Part shown: piece by piece, positions 28,824-38,241 of the stretch
Position numbering within the stretch: position 1 is the stretch's first letter
Layout of the letters: every line of letters begins with the position of its first letter
Origin: Pseudomonas sp. AL03
GTDB taxonomy: Bacteria > Pseudomonadota > Gammaproteobacteria > Pseudomonadales > Pseudomonadaceae
NCBI RefSeq assembly: GCF_029960815.1
Contig: NZ_JASBRE010000004.1
Coordinates: forward strand, 124,001-188,000
DNA: 64,000 nt
Direction of reading: 5' to 3'
Translations under genes and position numbers: made by a program
The notes under the pieces: model-generated
The model's input: only the letters and a program-made list of their open reading frames with translations
What the model was told of the DNA's origin: nothing
Database searches by the model: none

Positions 28824-29825
28824 TCACGCCCGAAGTTTCAGACGTTGCAGCAAAGACGAAGTGGCGCCCAAGGCGTCACGCAATTGGGCGGCGGTGATGG
28901 TGCGCTTGGCCGCATCGAAAGCCAGCGCCGTTCGCAGGGCTGGCCAGCAGTGTTTCGGTAGGTTCCGTGGAGCGTGCAGCTCGCGTTCGAGGTGGCCGTC
29001 GCGGGCCTCGGTCGAGGGCAAGCGGCGAAACGGGTGTTTGCCGCCCGCCAATTCGTAAAGCACGCAGGCCACGCCGTAGACGTCGGCACTGGCCGACAGT
29101 GGTTGGCCTTCGAGCAGTTCGGGGGCGGCGTAGCCGGGGGTCCAAGCGTTGAAGCGGTTGCGGCTCAGGTGTGGCAGGCCGGGCAAGATGCCCTCCTCGG
29201 CCTGGCCCAGACCGAAGTCGAACAGGCGCACGCCTTCTTCGCTGAGCATGACGTTGCTCGGCTTCATGTCACCGTGCAGCACGCCGCGAGCGTGGGCGAA
29301 GGCCAGCGCGTCGAGCAGCGGCAGCGCGATGTCGCGCAGTTCTTTCCACGGCAGGCCCAGCGGCCGCTCGCAGAGTAATTTGTCCAGGGTCAGCCCACGC
29401 ATGAGTTCCATGGTGATGAAGGCGCGCTGGCAATCGGTGTCCACTTCAAAGCTGTGCAAACGCAGCACGTTGTCGTGGCGCAGGCGTCGGGTCAGGGCAA
29501 ACTCGCTGTAGAGCAAGGCACTGGCGTCCGGCGATTCGGAAAATTCTTCGCTGAGGATTTTCAGCGCGATGTAAGGGTCGGGATCGCCGAACTGCTCGCT
29601 CAGCAGATCCCGTGCACGGTAAACCGTACCCATGCCGCCTGCACCAAGCAGGCGCTCGATGCGGTAACGGCCTGCGAGTACGTCGGGCATTTCGCCGACG
29701 CTGGCCTTTGTTGGCGCCAGCGCGGGCTCAGCTTTATGCGACTTGGCGAACGCAAAGTAAGTCAGGTTATTGGCTTCCTCGTCGGTCACCAGCAGGTCGT
29801 CGAGCGGCGGCATGAGTTCAGTCAT
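28824..29825 (-). CDS. stk1: T6SS-associated Ser/Thr protein kinase (Stk1-like)
   Basis: A 333-residue kinase with no membrane segment. G-loop LLGAGGMGTVYRA (59-71), catalytic Lys89, catalytic loop HGDMKPSN (184-191, with Gly in place of the Arg of HRD) and DFG (203-205) are present, so it should be active; the missing HRD arginine suggests activation that does not need activation-loop phosphorylation. Last gene of the HSI-II-type cluster, overlapping the phosphatase gene by four bases. In P. aeruginosa the partner pair Stk1/Stp1 modulates H2-T6SS; the target here may be the FHA protein. Confidence 0.9.
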   Translation of the reverse strand: MTELMPPLDDLLVTDEEANNLTYFAFAKSHKAEPALAPTKASVGEMPDVLAGRYRIERLLGAGGMGTVYRARDLLSEQFGDPDPYIALKILSEEFSESPDASALLYSEFALTRRLRHDNVLRLHSFEVDTDCQRAFITMELMRGLTLDKLLCERPLGLPWKELRDIALPLLDALAFAHARGVLHGDMKPSNVMLSEEGVRLFDFGLGQAEEGILPGLPHLSRNRFNAWTPGYAAPELLEGQPLSASADVYGVACVLYELAGGKHPFRRLPSTEARDGHLERELHAPRNLPKHCWPALRTALAFDAAKRTITAAQLRDALGATSSLLQRLKLRA

Positions 29826-30550
29826 TGGCGGATCACCACAGCAGTCAGGTTGTCCCGAGCCGAGCCCCGCAAAGCGCCATCGAACAGACGCTCCAGCGCG
29901 ACATGCGGCGCGGTCAGGCTCAAGGCATTACCCATCGCGTCGCTGCTCAGCCCGTTGTACAAACCGTCGCTGCACAACAGAAACGTATCGCCCGGATAAA
30001 CTTCGAGTTCGAGCACATCCAGCGTCAGCACATCGGCCGCCCCAACCGCACGAGTCAGGGCATGGGCCGACGGATGCGCGCGGGCGTCTTCGAGACTCAT
30101 TTGTTGCTCGTCGATGAGTTGCTGTTGCAGCGAATGGTCTTTGGACAGTTGGTACAAACGCTGGCCACGCCACAGGTAGCAACGGCTGTCGCCGGCCCAG
30201 ATGCAGGCCGCGCGATTGCCTTCCACCAGCAGCGCCACCACGGTGCTGCCCATGATGCTGTCATGGCGCCCGGCGGTGACGGTCAACTCCTGACCCAAGC
30301 GGCGATTCAACCAGTGAAGGCACTGGCGAATGCCTTTGAGTCGTTCGTCGAAATCGTCTTGCACCGGCAATTCCGCCAGGCTGGCGACGATCAACTGGCT
30401 GGCGATGTCGCCACCCTGATGACCGCCCATGCCGTCCGCGACCACCCACATACCCTGCCGTGGACAGTCCAGAAAAGCATCTTCGTTGCGCGCCCGAACC
30501 TTGCCCGGATCGGTACGCGCAGCGCTGCGCCAGGGACTGGCAACCCGCAT
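29822..30550 (-). CDS. stp1: T6SS-associated PP2C-type Ser/Thr phosphatase (Stp1-like)
   Basis: A 242-residue PPM/PP2C phosphatase. Metal- and phosphate-binding motifs VRARNEDAF (Glu23, Asp24), VVADGMGGHQGGD (Asp39), WAGDSRCYLW, LLCSDGLYN and ARDNLTAVV are all present. It should reverse phosphorylation made by the adjacent kinase. Its start shares one base with the tssM stop (TGATG) and its stop overlaps the kinase start (ATGA), so the three are translationally coupled. Confidence 0.93.
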   Translation of the reverse strand: MRVASPWRSAARTDPGKVRARNEDAFLDCPRQGMWVVADGMGGHQGGDIASQLIVASLAELPVQDDFDERLKGIRQCLHWLNRRLGQELTVTAGRHDSIMGSTVVALLVEGNRAACIWAGDSRCYLWRGQRLYQLSKDHSLQQQLIDEQQMSLEDARAHPSAHALTRAVGAADVLTLDVLELEVYPGDTFLLCSDGLYNGLSSDAMGNALSLTAPHVALERLFDGALRGSARDNLTAVVIRQ

Positions 30551-33500
30551 CAGAGCTGCACCGGCATACGGAAGGTACGCAGCACGCCCATGTCGAACGG
30601 GTTCGGTGTGCGCTGGCTCGACAGCAAGTAGTTGGCGCGCAGGCCGCCTACGTCAGCTTTGAGTACCAGCACATCGCGACCGCTCAGGTACTCGGTCTGC
30701 ATCAGGTCGAACAGACGGAACAGTGACCATGGGCCGGTGTTCTTCTCGATGCCGATCGGGCGGCCGGCCATTTTGTCGAGGACCAGGCTGGTGCGACCGT
30801 CTTCAGCGTCGGTCGGCCATTTGAACGACACCGGCACAATCGGGCCGTGGCGGTATTCGATGGTCTTGTCGCCAAACTTGAACTCGGAACGGCTGACGGC
30901 CGGGTCGAGGGTGTACGGCTCCAGTTTGAACTGCACTTGCGGCTCGGCCGGGTTGATGGCGAAGAAGCTCTGACGGATCACTTGTGCGGCGGCCATCTGA
31001 TCGAGGTAGACCTTGGAGATCGGCATGCTATGACCGTCGATGCTGCGCAGACGGTAGTTGCCTGGATCGCCACTCACGAACGGACGCATATAGTTCTCGA
31101 AGAAGCGATCAGCAATACCCTGGGCCTTGAAGAACTCACGGAAGTCGCTGATCGCAACATCGCTGGTGCTGTGGGCGCTGAATGGATAATGCTTGTTGAT
31201 CGCCTTGCCGTAGAAGCTGTACAGCTCGCGCTGATAACGCTGGTTCAGGTACTGGTAGGAATCGTTGAGCACCAGGCGCCAGGTGTCTTCGGCCAACACG
31301 TTGAACCACACGCTGACGGGGCGCGGCAGACGGTTCGACGCGTTACGCAGGTTGCTCAGCGCATCGCGCTGGCCGCTCATGCGAGTCTTGGCCATTTCGA
31401 ACGCAGCCTGTTCTGGCGCGCTGGCACGGGCCAGGCTTGCCAGTTGCAGTTGCAAGTCGTTGAGCGCATTCAGTGCCGGAGTCAAATCAGCGGCAGGGCC
31501 GTTGTTGTCATCCAGCAAACGGTGCAGCGGTTCGAAGCGACGTTGCAGGGATTTCTTCGCGGTGTCGGGCAGCTGCTTTGCCATATTAGCCGCCATGTCC
31601 GACGCTTTGCCCGCTGCAGCAGCAGCCAGTTTGCCGAGCTTGCCGCCCTTCTCGCCCAGATTGTCAGCCGCATCGGCGGCTTCATCGGCGCTGTCCGCGA
31701 TCACCGGGAAACGGGTGTTCTCACGCACTTCCACCAGCAGTTGCAGCACTGGGGAGTTGGCGGACGTCAGGCCAGCCAGTTGCTCGGCGCCTTCACCGGC
31801 GTCGTTGATCGGTGGCAAGGCAACCTGGCCGACCGCTTCACTCCAGAAGTTGGCGTAGTCGCGGAAGTACAGTTGCTCCAGCTCGACCATCAAGCGACGA
31901 AGGTCCATGCCGCTGATGCCCGCGCCTTCACCCAGCACCCAGTTATCACGCAGGATGTCGGTGACCAGCGCACTGCCCTGAATCGAGAAATACTGCTGAT
32001 AACCCTGTTGGGTGTAGAAGCCCGGAATCACGTAATCGGTGCCGACAAACAGCGCACCTTGTGACCCCAAGTGTTGGCTGAAGCGGTATTCCGGCAGATT
32101 GCGAGCCTGCTCGCGCAGCATCCGGTAAACCACGTTGGCCAGGGACTCGCTACGCAAGACCTGACGCGCCTGGGCCACCAGTTGATCGTTCAGCGGGTAG
32201 ATAAACGGTTGCTTGAGCAAGCGCTCGAAGTGCGTGTTCAGACCGTTCTGCACCGCGGTATTGCCGGCGTAACGCAGGGACCAGTCAGTGGCGACCCAAT
32301 CCTTGAGCCATTCAGTGTCGCGACGATCTTTCATGTTCAGCATCAGGTACGCACGCAGGCTGTTGAGCAGGCGTTCGCGGTCCTTCATGTTGGCGCGGAT
32401 CTGCCCTTCCAGCAGCGTGGCGACTTTCGGCAGCAGTTGCGCTTCGAGCTCGCGCTCGTAAGCCGCCCTGACCACCGGATTGACGTCTTCGCCCTGATAC
32501 AGGCCGCCACGTTCGTGGTACGACACGTCACCCTTGTTCGGAAAAACCTGAGTCGCCGCGTAGCTGCTGTCGAGAGGTTTCAGTACGGCCATGGAATCAT
32601 CACGCGCGGTCAGGGCCGAGCGTTGTTGCGTCCAGTTGGTCGCCAGGTCGCGCAGGTTTTCCAGACGCTCGTAGTTGGCCGAGAAACCGCCCGCCCACAG
32701 CATGCCGAACAGCGCCAACGACGCCAGAGCGCCGACGTACAACGCACGCTGGCCCCAATGGATGCGGCTGCGCTCGCGCTTGTCCAGACCGGCCAGATCA
32801 GCCTCGGGGAAAATCACTCGGCTGAGCAAGTGGTGAATGAAACGCGAACGGCCGCTGCGCAAGGTCGGCAGCACGCCGACGTTCATGCCCAGATTGGCGC
32901 CGATGCCGGCGGTGTCCGGGTCCATTTCCTCAGTCAGGTGCGGTGCGCTGGTCAGGTAGAAACCGCGCAACTGGCTGACACGCTGGTAGCGGTTGCCGGT
33001 GAACGCCATGTCGACGAACAGGCACAAGCGCTCGCCGATCTGCCCCAGTTGGTGCGGGAAGTCGAGGATGCGACCGCGGCGCTGGGTGTCGCGCTCCTGG
33101 TGCATGCGCATGATGACCTGGCTGTTCAGGCGACGCAGCAGTTCTTCGAACTCGCTACGCAACACAGCCACATCGGTGCCGCTCTGCTTTTTGCGGAAGC
33201 TGGTACCGAGCACCTGATCGCTTTCTTCGCTAGTCAGCTGATCGAAGAACTCGTCGAAACCAAGCAGCTTGTCAGCCTTGCTCAGCACCAGGTAAACCGG
33301 CACATCGACGTGCAGTTTCTGATGCACGTCCTGCAAGCGTGCACGCACCTGCCGAGCCAGGGTGTCGAGGTCTTGCTCGGTGTTGCCCAGCAGGGTTTCC
33401 ACTGGAATGGTCACCAGCACGCCGTTCAACGGACGGTTGCGGCGACGCTTGCGCAGCAGGTCGAGCAAGGTGAGCCAGGCGCTGCCATCGACTTCAGCAT

Positions 33501-34086
33501 CCGGCAGGGTCAGGTAACGCCCGGCGGTGTCGATCAACACCCCGTGGTCGGCGAAGTACCAGTCGCAATGACGGGTGCCAAGGGTGTCGCGGGTCAGCTT
33601 GCGGTCGATCTTGTTGATCGGAAACTCAAGACCAGAGAAGTCCAGCAGGCTGGTCTTGCCGCTGCCCTGTGGACCGATCAGCAAGTACCACGGCAAATCG
33701 CTGCGCCAGCGCTCGCTGCGACCGCGATAGAGGCTCGAGTTCTTCAGGGTTTTCAACGCATCCTTGAAGCGCACGCGAAGCTCTTTCTGCTCTTCGTCGA
33801 TCAGCTCTTCACGGCGGATACGGTCCTGGCCGTCTTCAGTGTCTTCGATGGCTTTCTTGCGTACGCCAGCGCGCCAGCTAACGAAGACCATGCTCAGGCC
33901 CCAGATCAGGAACAGCACACTGATGGTCAGCAGGCGGGAGGTCGAACCTTCCCAGAACTTGTAGTCATTGACCGCCAGCAGCGGCCCGACGAGCCACACC
34001 AGCAGCGCGACAAACAGCACCACCAGCAAGGTCCAGACCCAGGTCTGGCGCAAGAATGCGCCGACTTTCTTGAAAAACTTTTTCAT
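30550..34086 (-). CDS. tssM: T6SS inner-membrane protein TssM (IcmF)
   Basis: A 1178-residue membrane-complex protein. Two membrane helices near the N-terminus (about 16-38 and 51-70), a cytoplasmic GTPase-like domain with Walker A GPQGSGKT (138-145), a further helix around 450, then a long periplasmic IcmF-related/DUF1215 part. It spans the inner membrane and joins TssL to the outer-membrane lipoprotein TssJ. ATG at 34086 is taken as start; a GTG one codon earlier is possible. Lies 13 bases after tssL. Confidence 0.96.
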   Translation of the reverse strand: MKKFFKKVGAFLRQTWVWTLLVVLFVALLVWLVGPLLAVNDYKFWEGSTSRLLTISVLFLIWGLSMVFVSWRAGVRKKAIEDTEDGQDRIRREELIDEEQKELRVRFKDALKTLKNSSLYRGRSERWRSDLPWYLLIGPQGSGKTSLLDFSGLEFPINKIDRKLTRDTLGTRHCDWYFADHGVLIDTAGRYLTLPDAEVDGSAWLTLLDLLRKRRRNRPLNGVLVTIPVETLLGNTEQDLDTLARQVRARLQDVHQKLHVDVPVYLVLSKADKLLGFDEFFDQLTSEESDQVLGTSFRKKQSGTDVAVLRSEFEELLRRLNSQVIMRMHQERDTQRRGRILDFPHQLGQIGERLCLFVDMAFTGNRYQRVSQLRGFYLTSAPHLTEEMDPDTAGIGANLGMNVGVLPTLRSGRSRFIHHLLSRVIFPEADLAGLDKRERSRIHWGQRALYVGALASLALFGMLWAGGFSANYERLENLRDLATNWTQQRSALTARDDSMAVLKPLDSSYAATQVFPNKGDVSYHERGGLYQGEDVNPVVRAAYERELEAQLLPKVATLLEGQIRANMKDRERLLNSLRAYLMLNMKDRRDTEWLKDWVATDWSLRYAGNTAVQNGLNTHFERLLKQPFIYPLNDQLVAQARQVLRSESLANVVYRMLREQARNLPEYRFSQHLGSQGALFVGTDYVIPGFYTQQGYQQYFSIQGSALVTDILRDNWVLGEGAGISGMDLRRLMVELEQLYFRDYANFWSEAVGQVALPPINDAGEGAEQLAGLTSANSPVLQLLVEVRENTRFPVIADSADEAADAADNLGEKGGKLGKLAAAAAGKASDMAANMAKQLPDTAKKSLQRRFEPLHRLLDDNNGPAADLTPALNALNDLQLQLASLARASAPEQAAFEMAKTRMSGQRDALSNLRNASNRLPRPVSVWFNVLAEDTWRLVLNDSYQYLNQRYQRELYSFYGKAINKHYPFSAHSTSDVAISDFREFFKAQGIADRFFENYMRPFVSGDPGNYRLRSIDGHSMPISKVYLDQMAAAQVIRQSFFAINPAEPQVQFKLEPYTLDPAVSRSEFKFGDKTIEYRHGPIVPVSFKWPTDAEDGRTSLVLDKMAGRPIGIEKNTGPWSLFRLFDLMQTEYLSGRDVLVLKADVGGLRANYLLSSQRTPNPFDMGVLRTFRMPVQL

Positions 34087-34099
34087 CACACGTCCCTGT

Positions 34100-34975
34100 T
34101 TACGGCTGCGACTGCGGCGCAGCGGCGGCCGGATCTAGCGGCTGATAAGGTTGCAGAACGGTTTCGCGTTGCTCGCCCAATACCCAGGCAAAACCCGAGT
34201 ACATCACCACCAGGCAAACCACGGTGAACAGCACCACCATCCGAGCCGGCACGATGCGCACGAGGCTGCGGCGCTGATCGTTCAAGCCTTCCCAATGCGG
34301 CGACAGTTCCCGCGGCATGTCGCCGCGCAGTTGGCGAATCTGGCGATACAAGGCGTCGCGGATGCCTTCGAGTTCGAGCATGCCGCGGGCTTGCACGCGG
34401 TACTTGCCCTCAAAGCCCAGCGACAGACACAGGTACATCAGTTCCAGCATCGACAGGTGCTTGACCGGGTTTTTCGACAGGCGATCCAGCAGCTGGAAAA
34501 ACTTCTCGCCGCCGAAGGTTTCGTTGTGGAAGCTGCTGAGCAGACTCATCTGCGACCATTCGCTTTCGTTGCCCCACGGCGTAGTAACGACGGCTTCATC
34601 GACCACGGTGCAAAGCACGTAACGCGCGGCCATCACCTGGCTGCTTTCGGCGCCGTTGTGCAGCGCACGCACTTCAAACAGTTTCAACCCGGCCGTCAGT
34701 CGCTCGTTGAGCGCGTACAGGTCTTCGCGAGTGTCGCTGTGCTTGAGTCGCACCACTTCCGACAACAGGTCGGACGCTGCGGCTACCAGCGAGTTGAGGC
34801 TGATGTTGAACGCTTCGGCCGGACGCAGGCGCGCGGCGTAAATCATCCGTTCTTCGAGCTGTTCGAAACGCGGTGGTGCGGCGAAATCTGTCAGCGGACT
34901 CGAAGCAGGGCCGTGGCCCTGACGGTCGAGCAGGACGGTTTTATCGTCCTGGTTATGTTCCATGTCCTTGATCAT
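34100..34975 (-). CDS. tssL: T6SS inner-membrane protein TssL (DotU)
   Basis: A 291-residue DotU-family protein: a cytoplasmic helical domain (about 40-235, with LSSFHNETFGGEKFFQLLDR and LELMYLCLSLGFEGKYR) followed by one C-terminal membrane helix (about 247-268) and a short Pro/Ala tail. There is no OmpA-like peptidoglycan domain. It anchors TssK and the baseplate to TssM. The start at 34975 follows the tssK stop by five bases; a second ATG at 34963 is possible. Confidence 0.95.
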   Translation of the reverse strand: MIKDMEHNQDDKTVLLDRQGHGPASSPLTDFAAPPRFEQLEERMIYAARLRPAEAFNISLNSLVAAASDLLSEVVRLKHSDTREDLYALNERLTAGLKLFEVRALHNGAESSQVMAARYVLCTVVDEAVVTTPWGNESEWSQMSLLSSFHNETFGGEKFFQLLDRLSKNPVKHLSMLELMYLCLSLGFEGKYRVQARGMLELEGIRDALYRQIRQLRGDMPRELSPHWEGLNDQRRSLVRIVPARMVVLFTVVCLVVMYSGFAWVLGEQRETVLQPYQPLDPAAAAPQSQP

Positions 34976-34980
34976 GTCGG

Positions 34981-36312
34981 TCAGTTCCTGATGGCCCAGA
35001 ATTTCAGTTCAAGCTCGGCAAATTCGCCCGATACGTGGAACGCGAAGCCGCCGGAGCGCTCAAGTTGCGCCAGGTCTTCGGAACTGAGTTCGAGAATGAA
35101 ATAGGTTTTGTTGGAGTGGAACGCGATCTGCCGCGGCGCCACCGGCAACGGTTTGACCTTGATGCCCGGCAGATGCAGGTTGACCAGTTGGCGGATGCGC
35201 TCCACCGGGCCGACCTTGAGGTGCGCCGGCAAGCGATGACGCAGTTCTTCGCCATCGCAGTTGGCACTGGCGGCGAGCACGAACGAGGCCGAGCCCAGCA
35301 GTTTGTGGTCGTGCAACGGCGAGACGATGATCCCGTACTGACGCGCTTGCAGGACCAGTTCGATGGCGTGCTGCTCGAGCACCATCGACAGCACCTGACG
35401 AATCGCTTCCATCAGTTTGCGGAAGCTCGCGCCCTGATCGCTGTGCTGGTAACGGCTGTCCAGACGCGGGCGTTTGCTGTCGCTGGAGAAGGTCGCCAGA
35501 TCGCCGAGCATGGTCAGCAGCGTGCGGTACAACTCTTCCGGGTGAACCTGTTCCAGGCCGAGGTAGTGGCGCAGCAGCAGTTCGGTGCGGTTGATCAGCT
35601 GCAGCATCATGAAGTCGCCGACCTCCGCGCCACCGACTTTGCCGTTGGAACGGATCCGCTCGGCGATGGTGTCGCCTCGGTGGCCGAGCATGCTGATAAC
35701 TTCCTTGAGGCACGACAGCAGGTAGCTGGACGAGTGCGCCTGAAGGAAGGTCGGGACGAAGTCCGGGTCGAGGCTGATTACGCCGTCGGGCGTGGTGTCG
35801 AGCACTTCGCAGATCTTCAGTTTCACGTAGGCCTGGTCGCTCTGCTGCTCGCCGAGCAACAGTTTGAAGTCCGGACGGCCGCAGGTGACCTGGCTGGCAG
35901 AGTCGTCGCCGGCGTTGGAGTCGGCGACTTCCGCTTCGTACGCGGTATAGCGCGCCAGCACGTCGGATTGATCCGGACGGCGCGACTCGATGTGGTTGCC
36001 GGTGACCAGTGGCAGCGCCAAGTAGATCGGCGTATTACCGGTGTTCGGCGGCACGTCGAGGGCCAGCGGCTCGGTGTTGCCGCCGAGTTCGAACAGGCTG
36101 CCGTCCGGCAGAATCCCCGAGGCCTGGCTGATCACCAGTTTGCCCATGTTGAGGAACTGCAAGTCGATGTCCAGGTTCAGGAAGCCCCAGGTGTAGCTGC
36201 CCAGCAACTGAGTGCGGGTTTTCATCTGGTGGTCGTAGTAGCGATCATTGTGCTGGAAGTGCTGCGGGCGCAGCAGCATGCCTTCCTGCCAAATCACTTT
36301 ATGGGAATTCAT
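34981..36312 (-). CDS. tssK: T6SS baseplate protein TssK
   Basis: A 443-residue TssK/VasE protein beginning MNSHKVIWQEGMLLRPQHFQ, the family hallmark. It links the baseplate wedge (TssE-F-G) to the TssL-M membrane complex. Complete and of normal length. It lies between tssJ and tssL with two- to five-base spacers, which points to one operon. Confidence 0.96.
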   Translation of the reverse strand: MNSHKVIWQEGMLLRPQHFQHNDRYYDHQMKTRTQLLGSYTWGFLNLDIDLQFLNMGKLVISQASGILPDGSLFELGGNTEPLALDVPPNTGNTPIYLALPLVTGNHIESRRPDQSDVLARYTAYEAEVADSNAGDDSASQVTCGRPDFKLLLGEQQSDQAYVKLKICEVLDTTPDGVISLDPDFVPTFLQAHSSSYLLSCLKEVISMLGHRGDTIAERIRSNGKVGGAEVGDFMMLQLINRTELLLRHYLGLEQVHPEELYRTLLTMLGDLATFSSDSKRPRLDSRYQHSDQGASFRKLMEAIRQVLSMVLEQHAIELVLQARQYGIIVSPLHDHKLLGSASFVLAASANCDGEELRHRLPAHLKVGPVERIRQLVNLHLPGIKVKPLPVAPRQIAFHSNKTYFILELSSEDLAQLERSGGFAFHVSGEFAELELKFWAIRN

Positions 36313-36314
36313 GA

Positions 36315-36815
36315 TCAGTCATCCGCCTTGGCGAGCGTTTCGTTGCTATTGCGGATACCCGCCTGGTCGAGGGTCAGATCAGCGTTGGTGACGTCCACCG
36401 GAGTGATTTGCACCGTGTAGCGCCATTTGGTTTCCGGCAGATCGCGGTAGGCGGCAAGGATGCCGACGTAACGACTGCCCTCCTCCACGCTGAGTTTCAT
36501 CTCCACGGTTTCACCCGGGCGCAGCTCGATTTCTTCGCTGGCCACCAGGTCCGGGGCCAGGGATTCTTTGGCGCGCTCATACAGGCTGAAGAAGTCAGCG
36601 TTCTCGAACGTCACCGGATGCTTAAGCTCGAACAGACGCACAACGATTGGCGACGGACGCCCGTTGAGGTCCGGGTTCAGCTGATCGCTGGCAGTCAGCT
36701 TCAGGTTGAGCTTGGTGACGTTGGAATACGGCGACAGTGACGAGCAACCGGCCAGCAGCACGAGGGCCGCGAACGCCGTCAGCGTCTTGAAAAAAGCGGT
36801 CGAGCAGCGAGACAT
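36315..36815 (-). CDS. tssJ: T6SS outer-membrane lipoprotein TssJ
   Basis: A 166-residue lipoprotein, lipobox LLAGC with Cys24 in this numbering followed by Ser-Ser. The mature part has the TssJ beta-sandwich pattern (SPIVVRLFELKHPVTFENADFF... and RYVGILAAYRDL). It anchors the membrane complex to the outer membrane by binding TssM. ATG at 36815 is preferred because AAGGA lies eight bases upstream; ATGs at 36821 and 36824 would overlap the fha stop. Confidence 0.93.
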   Translation of the reverse strand: MSRCSTAFFKTLTAFAALVLLAGCSSLSPYSNVTKLNLKLTASDQLNPDLNGRPSPIVVRLFELKHPVTFENADFFSLYERAKESLAPDLVASEEIELRPGETVEMKLSVEEGSRYVGILAAYRDLPETKWRYTVQITPVDVTNADLTLDQAGIRNSNETLAKADD

Positions 36816-36820
36816 GCGCA

Positions 36821-38017
36821 TCATCCTTGGTGGTCGGTGTGAAGGGTGGAAATCAGGCGGATCTGTTCTTCGTAGGCCTGGGCGAAGTCGCGGGCCAGCA
36901 GGCGCTCGCTCCAGTCATCGTCCTGACGCAAGGCCTGGTGATAACGACCGTAAGCTCTCCAGCGGCTGCCGGACGTGGCGAGCAACGGCTTGTTGTCGCG
37001 CTCGAATCTCAGGGTCAATTGCTGTGGCGAGAAGTGCTCCAGCGTGCCGCGAACGGCAGCGCGGCTAGCGGTCAACAGGGCGACCTGATGCGCCTGCAAA
37101 TCGCGGAACGCACGGGAGATCGCCTGCTCGGCCGGCAACTGACCCGGCTTGTTCGGCTGCAACAGAATGTCCAGTGCTTCACCGGCATCGACGGCAAATT
37201 TGAGCGGGTTTTTGTGGGGGCCTTGCACGGTGGTCTGGGCCAGACGCAGTTCGTTTTTCAATTCCCTGCGGGTGCGCAGGCTCTGCTGCAAACCGCCGAC
37301 GCTTTGCTTGAGCAGGCGTGCAGCGTTCAGCGCCAGCGCTTCGCGGGCGTCATGATCAAGGCCTTTGAGGTCCACGCCCAATGCCGCACCGAAGTGCTCC
37401 CAGAAACCTTCACTTTGACGCTTGACCGCTTTTGGCGGCGGGGCCGGTGCTGGCTCTGCCGGGGCGTTGATCAGCTCCGGGACCATCAGGCTTTCCATGT
37501 CGATACGTGCGTAGTCGGCCCGCTGACGGGTGTCCTCGAGGGTGGTGCTCGGGGAGATCAGTTCGTCGATTTCCGAATACACGCGCTCTTGCTGATCGAG
37601 GGCATTCAGCGGATCAAGGTCCAGAAACGCATCGTCCGGAATGATGCTGCCTGCCGCTTGCGGACGGCCGACTTCTACGTCGAAGGCCGCCGGGTCGCGA
37701 ACCAGCCGCGCACGGATCTCGAAGTCACCCAGCACGTAGACGCTGCCGTGCTCGATGCGCATCGCTTCGCCCTTGCGCAGGCGCGCGCCGCTTTCGCTGT
37801 CCTGGATACCGTTGCTGCTGGTGTCGGTCAGGAAAAACGTGCCTTCGCGGTAGCTGATCAACGCGTGGTGGTTGGACAGGTGACGCTTGCGGTCGGGAAT
37901 GATCCAGTCGCAATCCTCGCCCCGGCCGATCACGCCGCCGGCCTGTTTGAAGGTCTTCTGGCACAAATCCGTGGGCACGAACTGCTTGGTGTTCAGCATT
38001 TCGAAAACCAGTTCCAT
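36821..38017 (-). CDS. fha: T6SS FHA-domain protein
   Basis: A 398-residue protein with an N-terminal phosphothreonine-binding FHA domain (about 8-100: GVIGRGEDCDWII, HLSNHHALISY, SSNGIQ) and a C-terminal TagH/ImpI domain. The RHLSNHHA loop retains the phosphopeptide-binding Arg/Ser/His pattern. Fha proteins act as scaffold and phospho-switch for the T6SS; in this cluster the likely writer and eraser are the kinase and phosphatase at its end. MELVFEMLN at 38017 is chosen as start since AAGGAG precedes it at good spacing. Confidence 0.93.
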   Translation of the reverse strand: MELVFEMLNTKQFVPTDLCQKTFKQAGGVIGRGEDCDWIIPDRKRHLSNHHALISYREGTFFLTDTSSNGIQDSESGARLRKGEAMRIEHGSVYVLGDFEIRARLVRDPAAFDVEVGRPQAAGSIIPDDAFLDLDPLNALDQQERVYSEIDELISPSTTLEDTRQRADYARIDMESLMVPELINAPAEPAPAPPPKAVKRQSEGFWEHFGAALGVDLKGLDHDAREALALNAARLLKQSVGGLQQSLRTRRELKNELRLAQTTVQGPHKNPLKFAVDAGEALDILLQPNKPGQLPAEQAISRAFRDLQAHQVALLTASRAAVRGTLEHFSPQQLTLRFERDNKPLLATSGSRWRAYGRYHQALRQDDDWSERLLARDFAQAYEEQIRLISTLHTDHQG

Positions 38018-38034
38018 GGTGATACTCCTTGCGG

Positions 38035-38175
38035 TCACTTGCCGCGATTGACCGCCTGCGGATCACCCAATGGGCGATAGGTGTTGTCGTTGAATTTGTA
38101 ATTGCCGCTACAGCCGCCGAGGCCGCAGAGAACGACGAGGGTCAGCAGGACGGCTTGCCAGTGACGAACAGGCAT
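38035..38175 (-). CDS. 46-codon T6SS-cluster lipoprotein (OrfX type)
   Basis: A very small gene reading MPVRHWQAVLLTLVVLC, then GLGGC and a 25-residue mature tail (SGNYKFNDNTYRPLGDPQA...). The signal peptide and LGGC lipobox (Cys at residue 22) are clear; the residue after Cys is Ser, which favours the outer membrane. It lies between fha (17 bases away) and the sigma-54 activator gene, the position of the small orfX gene in P. aeruginosa HSI-II. GAGACCC precedes the ATG. Function unknown. Confidence 0.75.
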   Translation of the reverse strand: MPVRHWQAVLLTLVVLCGLGGCSGNYKFNDNTYRPLGDPQAVNRGK

Positions 38176-38241
38176 CAGAGGGTCTCCAGGGTTTGGGCGG
38201 CGCTGTTAGAAGCGGATGAAGTGAAGTCGACGGTCTTTTGC

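Noticed and set aside
28681..28860. Open plus-strand frame (GTG at 28720) with plausible codon use, reading LFDADDYQVIDETDRYGSC
   Set aside because: It has no ribosome site and runs antisense into the end of the kinase gene with loss of sensible protein sequence. It could be a gene remnant, but nothing supports a call.
32071..34227. 718-codon plus-strand frame opposite tssM
   Set aside because: Typical antisense shadow in high-GC DNA; Gln/Ala/His-rich without domains, while tssM on the other strand is unambiguous.
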